Below, piece after piece: positions 24,930 to 39,043 of a stretch of DNA of 64,000 nucleotides; the first letter of the stretch is position 1; every line of letters begins with the position of its first letter. The notes below the pieces were generated by a model. The model did no database searches, was not told the origin of the DNA, and saw only the letters and a program-made list of their open reading frames with translations. The translations under genes and the position numbers were made by a program. The stretch comes from Zingiber officinale (Eukaryota > Streptophyta > Magnoliopsida > Zingiberales > Zingiberaceae): NCBI RefSeq assembly GCF_018446385.1, contig NC_055996.1:133140245-133204244 (forward strand). The letters are read 5' to 3'.

Positions 24930-25861
24930 TCTTCCTCGCTACCTAGGCTTTTCCATATTTATGTATTCGTTGGCCTTCCTGAGTAGGTGGTCGAAGTCCC
25001 TGGGCGGCTTCCTGATGAGCGATCGGAATAACTCTCCTTTAACTAGCCCTTGAGTGAAGGCATTCATCATCGTCTTGGATGAGACCGAGGGGATATCCAT
25101 GGCTACTTGATTGAAACGCCTGATGTACGCTCGGAGCGTTTCCTAGGCCCCTGCTTCAGGGCAAAGAGGTTGACGCTCATCTTCTGATAGCGTCGATTGC
25201 TAGCAAAATTGTGTTGGAACGCAGCTTGAAAGTTCTTGAAGCTACGTATTGATCTGTTCGGCAGTCTTCGAAACTAGCGATGTGCCGAGCTAGAGAGAGT
25301 AGTGAGAAAGACTCGGTACTTCACCCCATCCGTGTACTGGTGCAGTGTAGCCGCATTATCAAACTTATCCACATGATCATCTGGATCGGTCTTTCCATTG
25401 TATTCCCCAATTGCCAGTGGGGTATAGTGCATGGGTAGAGGGTCACACAAGATCGCCTGAGAGAACTACAGATTGATCCGCTCGGGCGAAGCGTGACTTC
25501 TAGGCGCATTTCCTTTTCGCATCCCGAACGGGAGCATCGTCTGAAGATGACCCCCTTTCTTGGTTCGTCTAAGCTATTTCTAAGGGGGTTTGGAACAAGG
25601 CGCGACGAAATGGGATGGACATGGGCGGTGCATCCTGCGTGCCGGTCGGACCTCTATTCTACCCCCATATGGAAACTGGTTCCGGTCGGTCTTCCAATCC
25701 CGCTCGCCCTCCTGCTGTCGACGTCGCCGGCTATTGTACTAGTCGATCACTAGTGTCTGTTGTTGCTGCTGCTCGAACATCTTCGCCGCTTGGGCTTGCA
25801 CGAGTATGTTGAGCTCCTCTTTGGTGAGCGTCACGATGATGAGTTGTCCAGCGTCCACCAT
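24930..25861 (-). pseudogene. Ty3/gypsy gag pseudogene
   Basis: On the minus strand the frame opens MVDAGQLIIVTLTKEELN at 25861, and a glutamine run and a stop follow near residue 38. The retrotransposon gag core is clear further on: YNGKTDPDDHVDKFDNAA, YRVFLTTLSSSAHR, FQAAFQHNFASNRRYQK, ETLRAYIRRFNQVAMDIPS, FTQGLVKGELFRSLIRKPP and LLRKANEYINME. A stop replaces the residue after SSSAHR (expected W or F), and a frameshift lies before ETLRAY. No zinc knuckle or protease follows. Gag forms the virus-like particle of the element; this copy cannot. Confidence 0.85.
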
Positions 25862-25882
25862 CTTTTCAACTCGGATGCAAGT

Positions 25883-25906
25883 TAAGTTCCCACAGACGAC
25901 GCCAAA
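25883..25906 (-). other. Gypsy primer binding region
   Basis: On the minus strand TTTGGCGTCGTCTGTGGGAA follows the LTR end. It is close to the TTGGCGCCGTCTGTGGGAA motif found right after the 5' LTR of many plant gypsy elements, with one change in GCGCCG. Confidence 0.75.
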
Positions 25907-25908
25907 TA

Positions 25909-26852
25909 TGATCCTGTCCGAAAGTCAATGAGATGGAAAGCTGGGGATGTGGCGCTCCCGCTGACCGCCTATAGACTCCGCTCTGACCTGCAACACATAT
26001 TATGTTAGTGCCGAGCCAAGGAAGGGGTCCCCGGCGTTGACCCTTCGACGCTCAAGTCAGTCACCGACAATGATGTAGAAGGCGGAGTAACAACAAGAAT
26101 GAACAGTGGCACGAATAATGTCTATTGCATACCTCCGGTGATGCTCGGCCCCCTTTATATAGAGCTCCTATAGCGCGCGTGCACGCTTCCCAAGGTGTGC
26201 ACACTTCTCCAAGTTTTCCCTATAAATACTTGTCAATAAAGTATCCCTGACATAGTATCTTAACAGGCCGAACATATCTCTGATGTGACAGTGGAAGCCT
26301 CCGCCGTACGATCTTTTGGTTGGCTATGCCCGGTGTCAGCGGTACTAACTCCCAAAAGGATATCAAGGGATAACACAGGGAGTATGCTGCTAGGCTGAGC
26401 GGGTTGGCCGCTCGGCCAGAACTTCGCTGCTCTTGTGTCTCGTCCGCTCGGCAGTAACTCCACTGTTCTTGTGTCCCGTCCACTCGGTCGTAGCTCCGCT
26501 GTTCTTGTGTCCCATCCACTCGGCCGTAACTCCGCTATGCTTGTGTCACGTCCGCTCGGCCGAAGTTTCGCTCTGCCAATGTCGAGTCCTGCTGCCTGGT
26601 CGAGCGGGGTAGCTGCTCGGCTCGACTTTTGCATATCGTTTCCTCCTCCGTCCGACGTCCAGTACTCCATTGAGCATCGATCATTTGACACCTCTTGGTG
26701 TCAAAGGCGGACTCGAATCAGAATCTTCTCCTCCTGGTCGGGGCATCATCGTCCAACTGGCTGATGATACCTGAGCGTTGATCGTCTTGATTTTGACCTC
26801 TACTGTGATAATTATTATCTGCGGGATGGGGCCCCTCCTTATTACCGTATCG
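25909..26852 (-). repeat. 5' LTR of the Tat-like element
   Basis: This is a 944-bp LTR. On the minus strand it starts CGATACGGTAATAAGG (the canonical first T is C here) and ends GGACAGGATCA at 25909, followed by the primer site. It shares the CGACGCTCAAGTCAG block and TGATRCGGT start with the LTRs at 12158-13529, 34090-34367 and 45353-45990. The frames at 26220-26764 are shadows. Confidence 0.85.
26154..26162 (-). promoter_or_regulatory. TATA box of the 5' LTR
   Basis: CTCTATATAAAGGGGG on the minus strand lies mid-LTR, upstream of the conserved CGTCGAAGGGTCAACGCC block. Confidence 0.65.
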
Positions 26853-27846
26853 GTATTTTTAAGTTAAAATTAAATAATATTGATCAAATTGGTTAAACAA
26901 ATTTTGCTATAAAAAAAATTCGTATAATTGTTTGACCAAACTAAATTAAAAAATAGTTTAATTTTACATGTTGAATAGTTGTTCCGTGGTGAATCTAACA
27001 ATGTAGTTACTTCGCGATTAACAAGGTTAGATTATGAGTATTTTTAAAATAGAGGGTCTCTTATGACATTTAAAGTAGGAGAGATTTTTATTTTTATGAT
27101 TCTGATGACTAAGACACTTTTTTTTCCCCCAAGATTACGTGAAGCGATTGAATAAGTGGGGAAAGGAACTAGTTTTTTCTTTGTCTTCTCCAATCCTATA
27201 GCTTGTTAGAAACTTAACAGGGAAGCGATTTGAATAAGCTTCATTTCATTCACAGAAGACTAGACAGCTCTTTCTTTCTACTTCTAAAACACACTGTTAA
27301 ATAGACTTAAATTTTTAATCTTTCATCCAAAAACTCTAGACTCAACGCAGGTGGAGAAGAATTCAAACCGCTTCCATCACTCTTGCTAATCCTTTGAATA
27401 GTCAACGCAGATGACTATTGAAAGATCCAATATGCTAAAAAGATCGCCGCGACGAAAGGGAAGCACAGAAGAAGAGAAGGTCCACAGAATTCATATTACG
27501 CAGTTGACAAGGAATTCGAATGCACAGAATCGAAGGAAAGAGATAAGAATTAAGTGTGGAAAGGAACAAGTTTTTCTCTGTCTCGTCCAATTCCCCTTAA
27601 GCTTGTTATAAACTTAACAGTGGGGATAATCATTAATTAAAACATGTAGGGAAAATTCTTCCTTGGAATAAAAAGTAGTAATTAGTTGGTCATATATCAC
27701 TCTCACTGTTTTGTATTGAATAAGCTTCGTTCAGAGAAGAGAGCTTTTTCTTTCTACATGAACTTAAATCTTTAAAATTCTGAATTCAAATCGCTTCAGT
27801 TACTCTTTCTAATTCTTGCATGTGAAACAGAAACAGTGTGCATCCA
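26853..27846. other. 3' flank of SRLK-B
   Basis: 26860-27010 is the single-copy counterpart of the 160-bp unit duplicated near SRLK-A. 27160-27300 and 27555-27840 match the A flank (TTAGTTGGTCATAT, AAGCTTCATT, GAGAGCTTTTTCTTTCTA). The 66-residue frame at 27411-27611 is not conserved in the other flanks. No gene. Confidence 0.6.
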
Positions 27847-30820
27847 TTAACGGCCTTCAAATAATGTATGTGAAACAGTGTTCTTGGAGATGTTCGATCT
27901 GCTTGTCGATGAGGATTCGGTCTCGAATAGACCTCTTAAATTCACAAATCCAGGCTGAGTAGGCTCCGGTAAAAGAGAAATATCACTGTCCAGCATTTTC
28001 AACAGGGTATTCATCGTCGGTCTATCCTTCGGTAGCTCTTGAACACATAAAAGGCCAATTTTTATGCAACTCAATACCTCTGTTGTTGGAAATGAATCTC
28101 CAATTGATTTATCCACTAGGTTCAATGCTTTACCTTCCTTCCACAAGTTCCAAACCTAAGATGAGGCAATTACATTGAATTAGAAGAATAAATTAATGTG
28201 AAACAAAATCTCATAGAATGATTCTCCTTTTACTCACATGATCAAGAAGATTCACAGGGGATGAAGAGTCGAAAACACCTCTATTCTTTTTACCGCTTAT
28301 AATCTCGAGTGTCAATATTCCAAAACTAAATACGTCAGATTTAACTGAGAATATTCCATTCATGGCATACTCAGGTGACATATATCCACTGTATTAGTAC
28401 GAAATCAACTTCATCAATTCAAGTCCAAATTTAGAAGTCAATCATTTGTACAGAAAACTAAAACTTACTAGGTTCCGACAACTCTCATTGTATTAACTTC
28501 TGTATCATCGCCTCCAAATATCCTCGCGATTCCAAAATCTGATATTTTAGGATTCATATCCTTGTCAAGAAGAACGTTGCTAGCTTTGAGGTCCCGATGG
28601 ATGATTCTTAACCTAGAATCATGGTGCAAATACAAAAGTCCTCGTGCAACCCCAACTATGATATTGGATCGTGTTTTCCAGTCCAACGACCCACTCTTTG
28701 TTGGATCTGATTGTGAAAACAAAGCAAAAGACAGTTAAATACGGAACGATCAACTGAAGTGATCGAGTTCACCTGAAGACACACGCGTACAAAAGAACTA
28801 ACCGAATAGAAGGGCATCCAAGCTTCCGTTAGGCATGAACTCGTAGATCAACATCCTTTCCCTCCCTTGAATGCAACATCCCAGAAGTCGAACGAGGTTT
28901 CGATGTTGTAGCTTAGCAATCACCATTACCTCATTCTTGAACTCATTGGCACCCTGACTCGACGTCTCGGAGAGCCTCTTCACAGCTATCTCTTGCCCGT
29001 CATCCTTGAACTTGCCCTGCCAATTGCCATCGTCATGTCGGATCTCCAAATTAATGTAGCTCAGCTTGGATTATTTAGGCAGGTAGTTTTGATTGGGATA
29101 TATATATAGTCAAAAGAATACCTTGTACACTGGTCCGTAGCCTCCCTGTCCGAGTTTGTTGCTGGGCGAGAAGTTTTGGGTGGCTTCTGTAATGGTGTCT
29201 AGATCAAAGAGTGGTAGATCCAAATCCGTTTCTTCTGTGCCATCATCCAAGTAATTTCCGTCTGCAAATCACGACTGTTTCATTAATTATTCTAAATTCA
29301 ATGCGAAGTAGTTAGATGTCGCCATAGATCATTATCACGTACGTTTCTTCTTCCTCTTGCAAAGGCAATAAACAACGAATACCACAAGGAAAATAGCCAG
29401 AGCTGAGGCCACAATGATGGCCACTGCAGGACTCCTATGGCCGTGATTTCTCCCCGTGGCTGAGCAAGAAACGGCGAGATCATTGGAGGAAAAATTGTGA
29501 TCGAACAAACTGTACATCGAACTCACTGATGATGAGGTCGGCTGCTGCTACTCTGACGAAGAGATCCTGCCCTGTTCCGCCTTCGTAGAATTTGATATCC
29601 GTCAGATCGGTCGACCAGAACACGCACCCGCTGCCGCTGCCGCTGACGTTGGCCTGCGCGTAGCCGGTGCAGGAGCAGTTCCGCAGGCACCGGAGTCTGC
29701 ACTCCTCCAGGCTCACCCCGCTCCAGTCCACCGACGCCGTCGAGGTGTCCGGCAGCTTCACGCTGCTCTGCCTCGCGAACCCGTCCGTGCCGTTGACGCA
29801 GTCCAACGCCGTGATCCTGACGCAGCCGTCCAGGCCGTCGCTGTTGTTCCGACGGCTGAACCCCTGCAGGCACATGCACAGCGTCGAGCCGTCGGGGTGG
29901 CACACGCCGTTGGGGCCGCACCTGGCCAAGCTGTCGCACTCGTCACGGGGCGCGAACCCCACGAACGTCCACTGCTGCCTGTCTTGGATCCAGATGAAGT
30001 GCTGCAGTGTGCCGGAGGTGTTGATCACGAGCCGGTCGATGATCGAGGAGTCGATCAAGTACTCGGAGAAGAAGACATGGTCGGGTCCGGTCACGTAGCC
30101 GAAGCCGATGCCGAGGGAGTTGTCGCGTTGCATCCCCTCGGCGCCGCTGAACCGGAAGCCGTTCCATGGGCCTCCCCGCCAGTGCAGTCGCTGGCCATCC
30201 ATTATAACCAGCTGGGGGTCGCCGTGGTAGTCGACGCCGATCGCGTAGTTGCTGGGTGACGGATCGCTCTCGCTCGTCCACGCCGTAATGTTGTAGCTGC
30301 GCCCGCTCGTCAGATTCCACCCCAGCCTCATGCCCGGGATGTACGTGTCGGCGGGAAACTCAAAGCTCTGCCACGCGCCGTCGGAATCTGCAGCGCTGGC
30401 CTCTCGGACGATGAAGTTTCCTGTATTAAGGAGTTTCGCAACGGGGTTGTTGAGACTTGTCGACGACTCGGAGGACCAAACGACGGTTGAGTTTCCGTCG
30501 GTGATCGTGAGTGCTCCGTCGGTGGTTAGAGAGAGACGGCCGGAGCGATCGGTGACCGGATTCTTTCTGTTGGCGACCCATATCACGGTTTGGTTGTCGG
30601 CGATGCTGTGGTACCATAGGCCTATGTAGCGGTTGTTGGAGCCGGCGGGGCTGAAGAATCCAAGCTCGAATCTGCCGCCGTCGGAGATCAAGGTTGTTCT
30701 GTTGGCGTCGAGGAGAGGAGTAGAGACGGTCAGGGTGTCGCTAGCAATGGAGGGAGAGAAGAAAATTGTGCCGAGGAAGAAGAGGAAGGAGCAGAACCAG
30801 ACAATCGTTGGCTGCTTCAT
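27847..30820 (-). CDS. G-type lectin S-receptor-like Ser/Thr protein kinase (SRLK-B), 7 exons, 820 aa
   Basis: Exons on the minus strand are 30820-29527, 29459-29343, 29261-29122, 29016-28803, 28706-28469, 28388-28238 and 28155-27847. All introns are GT-AG. Exons 2-7 have exactly the lengths of SRLK-A (117, 140, 214, 238, 151, 309). The start MKQPTIVW opens a signal peptide with the same SIASDTLTV end. Domains run as in SRLK-A: B-lectin, S-locus ([13 protein letters not shown]), EGF-like ([14 protein letters not shown]), PAN, membrane span about 443-465, kinase with [10 protein letters not shown], Lys530, HRDLKASN from 625, DFG from 645 and SPEYAMNG. The tail is [11 protein letters not shown]. 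Exons 2-4 are nearly identical to SRLK-A, the ectodomain less so. No stop or frameshift seen. Probably a plasma-membrane receptor kinase; ligand unknown. Confidence 0.93.
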
Positions 30821-31089
30821 GGTCAATTCCAGTGATTGAGAGGCAAGAATGAAGCCATTTAATAACATCCAGCTGTCTAGGTGATATGTAATAATTGCTG
30901 GAATGGAAGAACATGAAATTTCATTAATAGTGAATTGATTTCAACTGAGAATCATTCCAACCAGCGCAATGAAAATTAATCCGTCTGAAACGGAGAACAT
31001 AATTTATTGGGTAGATAGTTCTGGTGTTGACTAGATGAGGGGCACTACTAGATGAAGATAAGTGCTTTTACTTGTCAAAATAAGTGTTA
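30821..31089. other. Upstream region of SRLK-B
   Basis: The first 60 bases (GGTCAATTCCAG, AAGCCATTTAATAACATCC, AGCTG) match the flank of SRLK-C but not SRLK-A. It holds the presumed 5' leader; I see no clear TATA box. Confidence 0.45.
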
Positions 31090-31862
31090 GTAATAGGATG
31101 AGGAAAGGAATCCTCGACGTAGATATTTCGATGTTCAAGTCAGTGATCGATAGAAGATAATAAACAGTAGAATGAACAGTGGATGCATATGTAAAATTAT
31201 ATAGCCTTGCGTAATGTGAGCATTCCGACTCTTTTTATAGTGTAATTGTTTCTCTATACACAAATCTCAAAGTATTTTAAGAAAAGACCGACCATAAAGA
31301 TGCTCTGATATCTTTTTCAAAATGGACTCATAATCTCTGCGTTTAGTAAAAAGGAACTTTTTAATGTACAGCTTGCATATAAAATATTCTCTGTTCTCCG
31401 TGGTACAAAATATCAAAAAATTAAGAATATGAGGTCGTTGAGTTGAGGACCTACAATATGCTTATATGGCAAGCAACCGAGTTTTTCCCATGAGCCGATC
31501 GACCGTTGTTTATAAGGACAAGTTGATCGGACATATAGAATGTTGTTGGGTATTCGTCCCTCACTCGACCTATCTGCTTTAATCAAAGAGTTCAATCAGA
31601 CTGAGTCCATTCTGTCCGATCAGATCATAGTTTCAATCGGCTAGACTACTTTATCAAGCTAGTCAATCGTGCTATCTTCCAGTGGCAAAGAAGTGTTGGC
31701 TTTGTAGAGTGTTGACACGTCTTGAGCTATTCCTCAATAAAGAAAGACTCGACATCCAATCTGTCCACTAGTCCGGCCGGATAACCTCTCGGCTAGACAA
31801 CTTATTGCACTAGTTTTCTTAATTTTGACCGTTATATCAGCCGGCCTCCTAAACTTTGACCT
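31090..31862 (-). repeat. Gypsy-type LTR fragment
   Basis: It carries the conserved TCGATGTTCAAGTCAGTGATCG block near 31125 and a minus-strand TATA box at 31231-31240. Composition (GACCGACC, GTCCGATC motifs) is that of the other gypsy LTRs here. The ends and target-site duplication are not found. The frame 31413-31595 is LTR-internal. Confidence 0.55.
31231..31240 (-). promoter_or_regulatory. TATA box of the gypsy LTR fragment
   Basis: ACTATAAAAAGAGTC on the minus strand occupies the same place relative to the LTR core block as in the sibling LTRs. Confidence 0.5.
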
Positions 31863-31868
31863 AACTTA

Positions 31869-32012
31869 GGAGAGGTGGGATCCTCTGGACCATGTATTGG
31901 TGGGGATAGATGATCCCCACCTATTTTACAAGTGGAGACCATCCATCCCTATCAATACATGTAAAGGGAGTATTCTCTGGATCGTAAAAAACAGTCCAAA
32001 GGATCTCCTCTC
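31869..32012. mobile_element. 144-bp foldback/MITE-like element
   Basis: Almost the whole element is one imperfect inverted repeat. GGAGAGGTGGGATCCTCTGG at the left pairs with CCAAAGGATCTCCTCTC at the right. CATGTATTGGTGGGGATAG in the middle pairs with CTATCAATACATG. Flanks read AACTTA (31863-31868) and AACTTG (32013-32018), a likely target duplication with one change. Non-coding; a transcript would form a long hairpin. Confidence 0.7.
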
Positions 32013-32018
32013 AACTTG

Positions 32019-33071
32019 GGAGGTCATCTCAATTATCGTATTATAAGTCTCCCTTTAAATTTAATAGAATGAAACTACAATAAGGACCAGACATTTATAT
32101 TATTTATGATAGGAAAAAAATAAAATCTACCATTACAACGGCTCACACGACCAACCTCATGATCATCTACGAGTAAGTTATTTATGATCTTTATCATCCG
32201 ATTCCGATTGCCATTCCCATTCCAATTGAGCGTTCATTCTCTCAGGACAGTATGATTCAAACTGACGTCACACTTAGCTACTAGTATTTTTGAAATATTC
32301 TATTTCCTTGATGGAACTCTCCTTTAATTTGTTATACGCCACTGGCACTAAACTACTTCATCTTTAATTATTTTTCCTTCTACCTGCAAGTCTGCCACAC
32401 AGCTTTTGTAGCCGAGGAGAAGAAGCTTCGCAGTGACTCCTAATTTGGATTGTTATTACGGGGACAATAAATTATTTATTTTTTATATCAAATAATCAAT
32501 AATACATAATAATGTCAAATCTTAGTCATATAATAGTCATTGTTTAAAAAAATTGATTGGTTATATAATTAGAGAAGGTATTTAATTTATCTCAGAATTG
32601 AATATATTAATATTCGATGCACTATAGTATTGTAGCCTTAAAATAATTAACTTTTTTTTTAATCTATTTTGACTTTAGGTTTTTCGAAAGCTCACCGCTA
32701 ATGATTAGCCCCAAGTTGCGAAAAGAATAAAAGGAATAAAATTTTGAAAGGACGAAATAGAATATTTTAATATCAAAATAACTAATAAATTACGTGCCTT
32801 AATTCTCTCATACCCGAGTACGTAATCAACTTAAAAAAAAATACAAACCCATATATAGATACATATATATTTTTAAGTACTATAACTTTTGATTTCAAAC
32901 CGTTCGTAATTATCTTCTTGAAAGATAAAATTGACATTCCTAAACTATTGAACTGACCATTTTGAATCATCGAATCATTGACTGTGATTGGATCTAAATG
33001 AACCATCTTTCTTTTTAATTCGCCTATCAAATAAATTTAAAATACATTTAATATTATATTTTACTATTACA
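32019..33071. other. AT-rich intergenic DNA, no gene
   Basis: There is no recognisable domain or element. The minus-strand frame at 32782-33030 is AT-rich without similarity I can name. Confidence 0.5.
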
Positions 33072-33707
33072 TAGGACTGTAGATAAATCGAGCCGAGTTG
33101 AACTTTAGAATATTTAAACTTATTTGATAAGATAACTGAGCCAAACTTATTTGATAAGGTAACTGAGCCAAGTCGAACCGAGCTTAAAATGAATCAAGTT
33201 TTTAAAATGATTTGTCAAGATTAGCTTAGTTTATTTTTTATAAACTTGAACTTATTGAAGTTTGGCTTGAGTTTGGTTTGTTAAGATGTTATCGAGCACT
33301 CAATTCAATGATTACTTGAGCTTGGTTCGAACTTAGTTCATTAAGATGTTATCAAGCTCTCAATTCAAGTTTATTTAATTGTTTGAAATTTTTATCTGTT
33401 TGATTTGTTATTGAGCTTGATAAATCAAATTTATTTATTTATTTAATTTTATTATATTATATTATTTATTTAGTATATTGATAAGAGTTTTATTAATGAG
33501 CATGGTTCATGAACATTATTCATGAATGTTGTTCATAAACATTGTTAACGAGTTGAACACATATGTTCAAGTGTGTTTGTTTATTTTAACGAGTTTTTCA
33601 AGTTTGTTTGTTTAATTAATCTTGTGTATATTGAATGAATATAAATAAATTTTTACCAAGCCAAACACCAAACTTATTTACGAATATTTGATTCATTTAT
33701 AGCCCTA
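33072..33707. mobile_element. Non-autonomous TIR-element candidate (636 bp)
   Basis: The left end TAGGACTGTAGATAAATCGAG and the reverse complement of the right end TAGGGCTATAAATGAATCAAA agree at about 15 of 21 positions. The inside is a series of degenerate CGAGCTTG/TTCAAGTTTG motifs typical of short non-coding repeats that start TAGGGCTGTAAA in plants. No transposase. Ends are approximate and no clear target duplication is seen. Confidence 0.45.
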
Positions 33708-33889
33708 CTATCTCGAGGATTATGCATCATTAACTCAGCGTCACCAGACATATTTGAAAACAATTATGAGGTTTTATCTCTCTCGAGATATGCATGTTGG
33801 ATGTGTATATATATATAGTTTGTACATCCGTTTGATGTACACTTCTGGGTGATCTTCACATGTCCGAGTATCCTGATTCGAGCGCTCAG

Positions 33890-34089
33890 ACCTAGGGATG
33901 ATAACAGGTTTGGGTTGGTGTGGGTTTGGTCAAACCCGGAACCCGCCCTGCTTCCCTTTGGGCCTGCCCCACCCTGTGAACCCGGTGGGATGGGTCCGGG
34001 TTAGACCCATTATATTTAAAATATATTTATTTCAATATTAAAATATTAAACCCGTCTCGTTGGGGCGGGTTTATTAAGTATCCGTCTTT
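33890..34089. repeat. GGGT/ACCC-rich repeat element
   Basis: The segment starts CCTAGGGATGATAACAGG and contains multiple GGGTTTGG, CAAACCCGG and GTCCGGGTTAGACCC motifs, ending near GGGGCGGGTTTATTAAG. It resembles the short AGGGGTGGCAA-type non-coding repeats of plants. Class uncertain. Confidence 0.4.
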
Positions 34090-34367
34090 TTTTTCTTTTA
34101 TTATATTAGTTCATTACACTGTCAATAGCATATCTCGAGCCGGAACAGTGTCCGCTCGACCCACTCTCCTGCTAATCGGGCTAGTTAGATGTTGTTTCAT
34201 CTAGAAGACCGACCGGACAGCGATTTCTCCTATCAACCTATATATGTAGCCCCCTCTCACTCGGGCGACGCAATTGAACCTATAAGTCCGGACATTGACC
34301 ATTTTGATTTCGACTTCCATAGTAACTGTTGACCCGTGCAAATGGGTTCTTTCCTACCACCGCATCA
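34090..34367 (-). repeat. Truncated gypsy LTR (5' part only)
   Basis: On the minus strand it starts TGATGCGGTGGTAGG at 34367. It matches the solo LTR at 45353-45990 through ACAGTGATTTC, CAACCTATATATGTAGCC and the region around TTAGATGTTGTTTC. It breaks off near 34090. Confidence 0.7.
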
Positions 34368-35171
34368 GTAATTTTGACCAAATTAAATTTAAAATATTTT
34401 AATTTTATATATCCAAAACTCTGTGGTTAGTATAACAATGGTAGAATAAAAGTACTTTTTAAATAGAAAAAAAAAATGAACATTTTAAAAAGGAGAGTTT
34501 TTTTCTGGAGAGGAAAAGGTATTTATAAATATCTCAGAAGAGTACAATAAAAAAACGGTACAGTCAAGATCATACTTCTAAGCTCATACACTCATCGAAA
34601 GTCCACCAACATGATACACGTGTATCTGTATTTTACGAAATATGAAATATCCTATCAACATCAAACACAAAGTCCTCAAGCCGACACTATTACAAGTCTT
34701 TCACAAAATATAAATCATAGAAAAAAATAAGCAAGTGTCGAGCCTTCATGAAGTGGCTGTCTCCTTTGTAGTGCGGTCGCAAAATCTGGAATAGCTTCTC
34801 CCATATTCGGATCTCATGTATAATGTCCACACATTGTTTTACCTTTCTCCTCAATTTCATTTCCTCGTCAATTTATAAGATAATCTCTATATTATCCGGC
34901 CGGCGTCAAAAGAAACTAATTTTTTCTATTTCGTCCAATCGTACAGCTGGTTAGAAACTTAACAGCGGAGATTATCTTTAATAAAAAAGTGGGAAAATCC
35001 GAAACTTGGACTTAAATCAGCCATATATTTAGTTGGTCACCTATCAGCCTTATATTCAGTAAGCTTCACTTAGGGAAGACAGCTCTTTCTTTTCACTTCT
35101 CAAAAATATTGTTACATGGACTTAAATCTTTAATCTTTCACCCAAAAACTCTGAATTCGAACCGCTTCCAT
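34368..35171. other. 3' flank of SRLK-C
   Basis: 34368-34480 and 34895-35171 are homologous to the flanks of SRLK-A and SRLK-B (TGTGGTTAGTATAACAATGG, TTAGAAACTTAACAG, CTTCACTTAGGGAAGACAGC). The middle has no recognised feature. The block is interrupted at 35171 by a copia fragment and resumes at 36062. Confidence 0.55.
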
Positions 35172-35690
35172 GTTGGAGATAGAAGAAAAGAAAGAGAAAT
35201 TTTTGAGGTCTTTTGTTTCCTCAATAACAACTGTATGCTCAAATTTCATAGGAAGCTCTCTTAAGATTTTCTCGACAATTTTTATTTTCAAGAATGACAT
35301 CTTCACAACTCTTGATTTGATTGATGATCTCAATCATTCTAAAGAAAAAAAATCTTTAACAAGTTCTTTTTTCATTGACAAATTATCAAATTCACTCCGT
35401 AAGCTTTGTAACTTGATGAAGATCACTTTTTTTTTTTTTGACCATTTAACTGTATTTTTAGAGTTTCCCAAGCATCTTTGGCCTTTTTGATGCCAAAAAT
35501 TTTGAGATAAATAGTTTTGCTTAGCCCGTGTTGAATGATCATCAATGTTGTAGCATTTTTTTTTCACATTCACCTTGTATTCCTGCTCTTTTTCTTTTGT
35601 TCGAGAAGTGGAACTTTGTTGATCTTGTCTCTCCTTGTAAGCTTCTTCAACCATGTTTCATAAATCTTGTGAAAGAAAGATGCTCTCCAT
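35172..35690 (-). pseudogene. Ty1/copia gag (UBN2) pseudogene
   Basis: On the minus strand the gag starts MESIFLSQDL and continues in another frame VNVKKNATTLMIIQHGLSK, KAKDAWETL and FIKLQSLRSEFDNLSMK. Then come VKDFFS and VVEKILRELPMKFEHTV, a modified form of the UBN2 consensus, read with frame changes at about 35440 and 35334. The end KDLKNFSFFSSIS runs into the insertion border, so the zinc knuckle is missing. Fragmentary, non-functional. Confidence 0.8.
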
Positions 35691-36061
35691 TAAAAATTGA
35701 AATTAATCTGATTTGTTATGTATGAAAAAATAAAGTTTGGATTTGATAGAATCTATCTTTTCTTATAATAGCTTTGATAGATAAAAGAAAAGAGAAAGAA
35801 AATTCTGAGAAGATTCAAATAGGTTTTTCTAACTTTTGATCTTTTTCATAATATCCAGTATATGTGGTACTTTAATTTATGGAGGAATGCTTCATAATTA
35901 TATCGATTACATGAAAAATAGTTAAATTGTAATTAGCTTAGGAATAAACTTTGACGACCTAGGAAAAGATAAAACACCTAATACTCAAGCTGAACTGGCT
36001 CTAGTAAACATAAACACAATTAATACTCCATGCTAATCAATTACAAATTACCATTTAAGAT
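35172..36061 (-). mobile_element. Truncated copia insertion with flanking TCCAT repeats
   Basis: SRLK-B flanking DNA has CGCTTCCATCACTCTTG uninterrupted. In the C flank, TCCAT (35167-35171) is followed by 890 bases of foreign sequence and then TCCAT again (36062-36066). On the minus strand the insert holds an LTR-like part, a primer-site-like TATCAAAGC (near 35771-35783) and a gag fragment that stops dead at the left edge. It lacks pol and the second LTR, and the ends are not TG/CA, so it may be an incomplete insertion. Confidence 0.6.
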
Positions 36062-36149
36062 TCCATTACTCTTTCTAATCCTTTCATGGAATAGTGTACA
36101 TTCAAACTTCCAAACGTGAGCCACCCTAACATGACACTCTGTGCATCCA

Positions 36150-39043
<2,894 letters not shown>

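Larger units (their letters stand above)
18497..26852 (-). mobile_element. Tat-like Ty3/gypsy element with antisense ORF, pol deleted
   Basis: Read on the minus strand the order is 5' LTR (26852-25909), primer site, gag (25861-24930), 37-bp minisatellite (24905-22465), an ORF on the opposite strand (19810-22111), a purine tract and a truncated 3' LTR (18981-18497). An extra antisense ORF between pol and the 3' LTR, and minisatellites in the 3' part, are known traits of the Tat lineage (Grande, Retand type). Protease, RT, RNase H and integrase are absent; gag runs straight into the minisatellite. The element could only be moved by proteins of a relative. A copia-type solo LTR is nested at 22663-24335. 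Confidence 0.8.
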
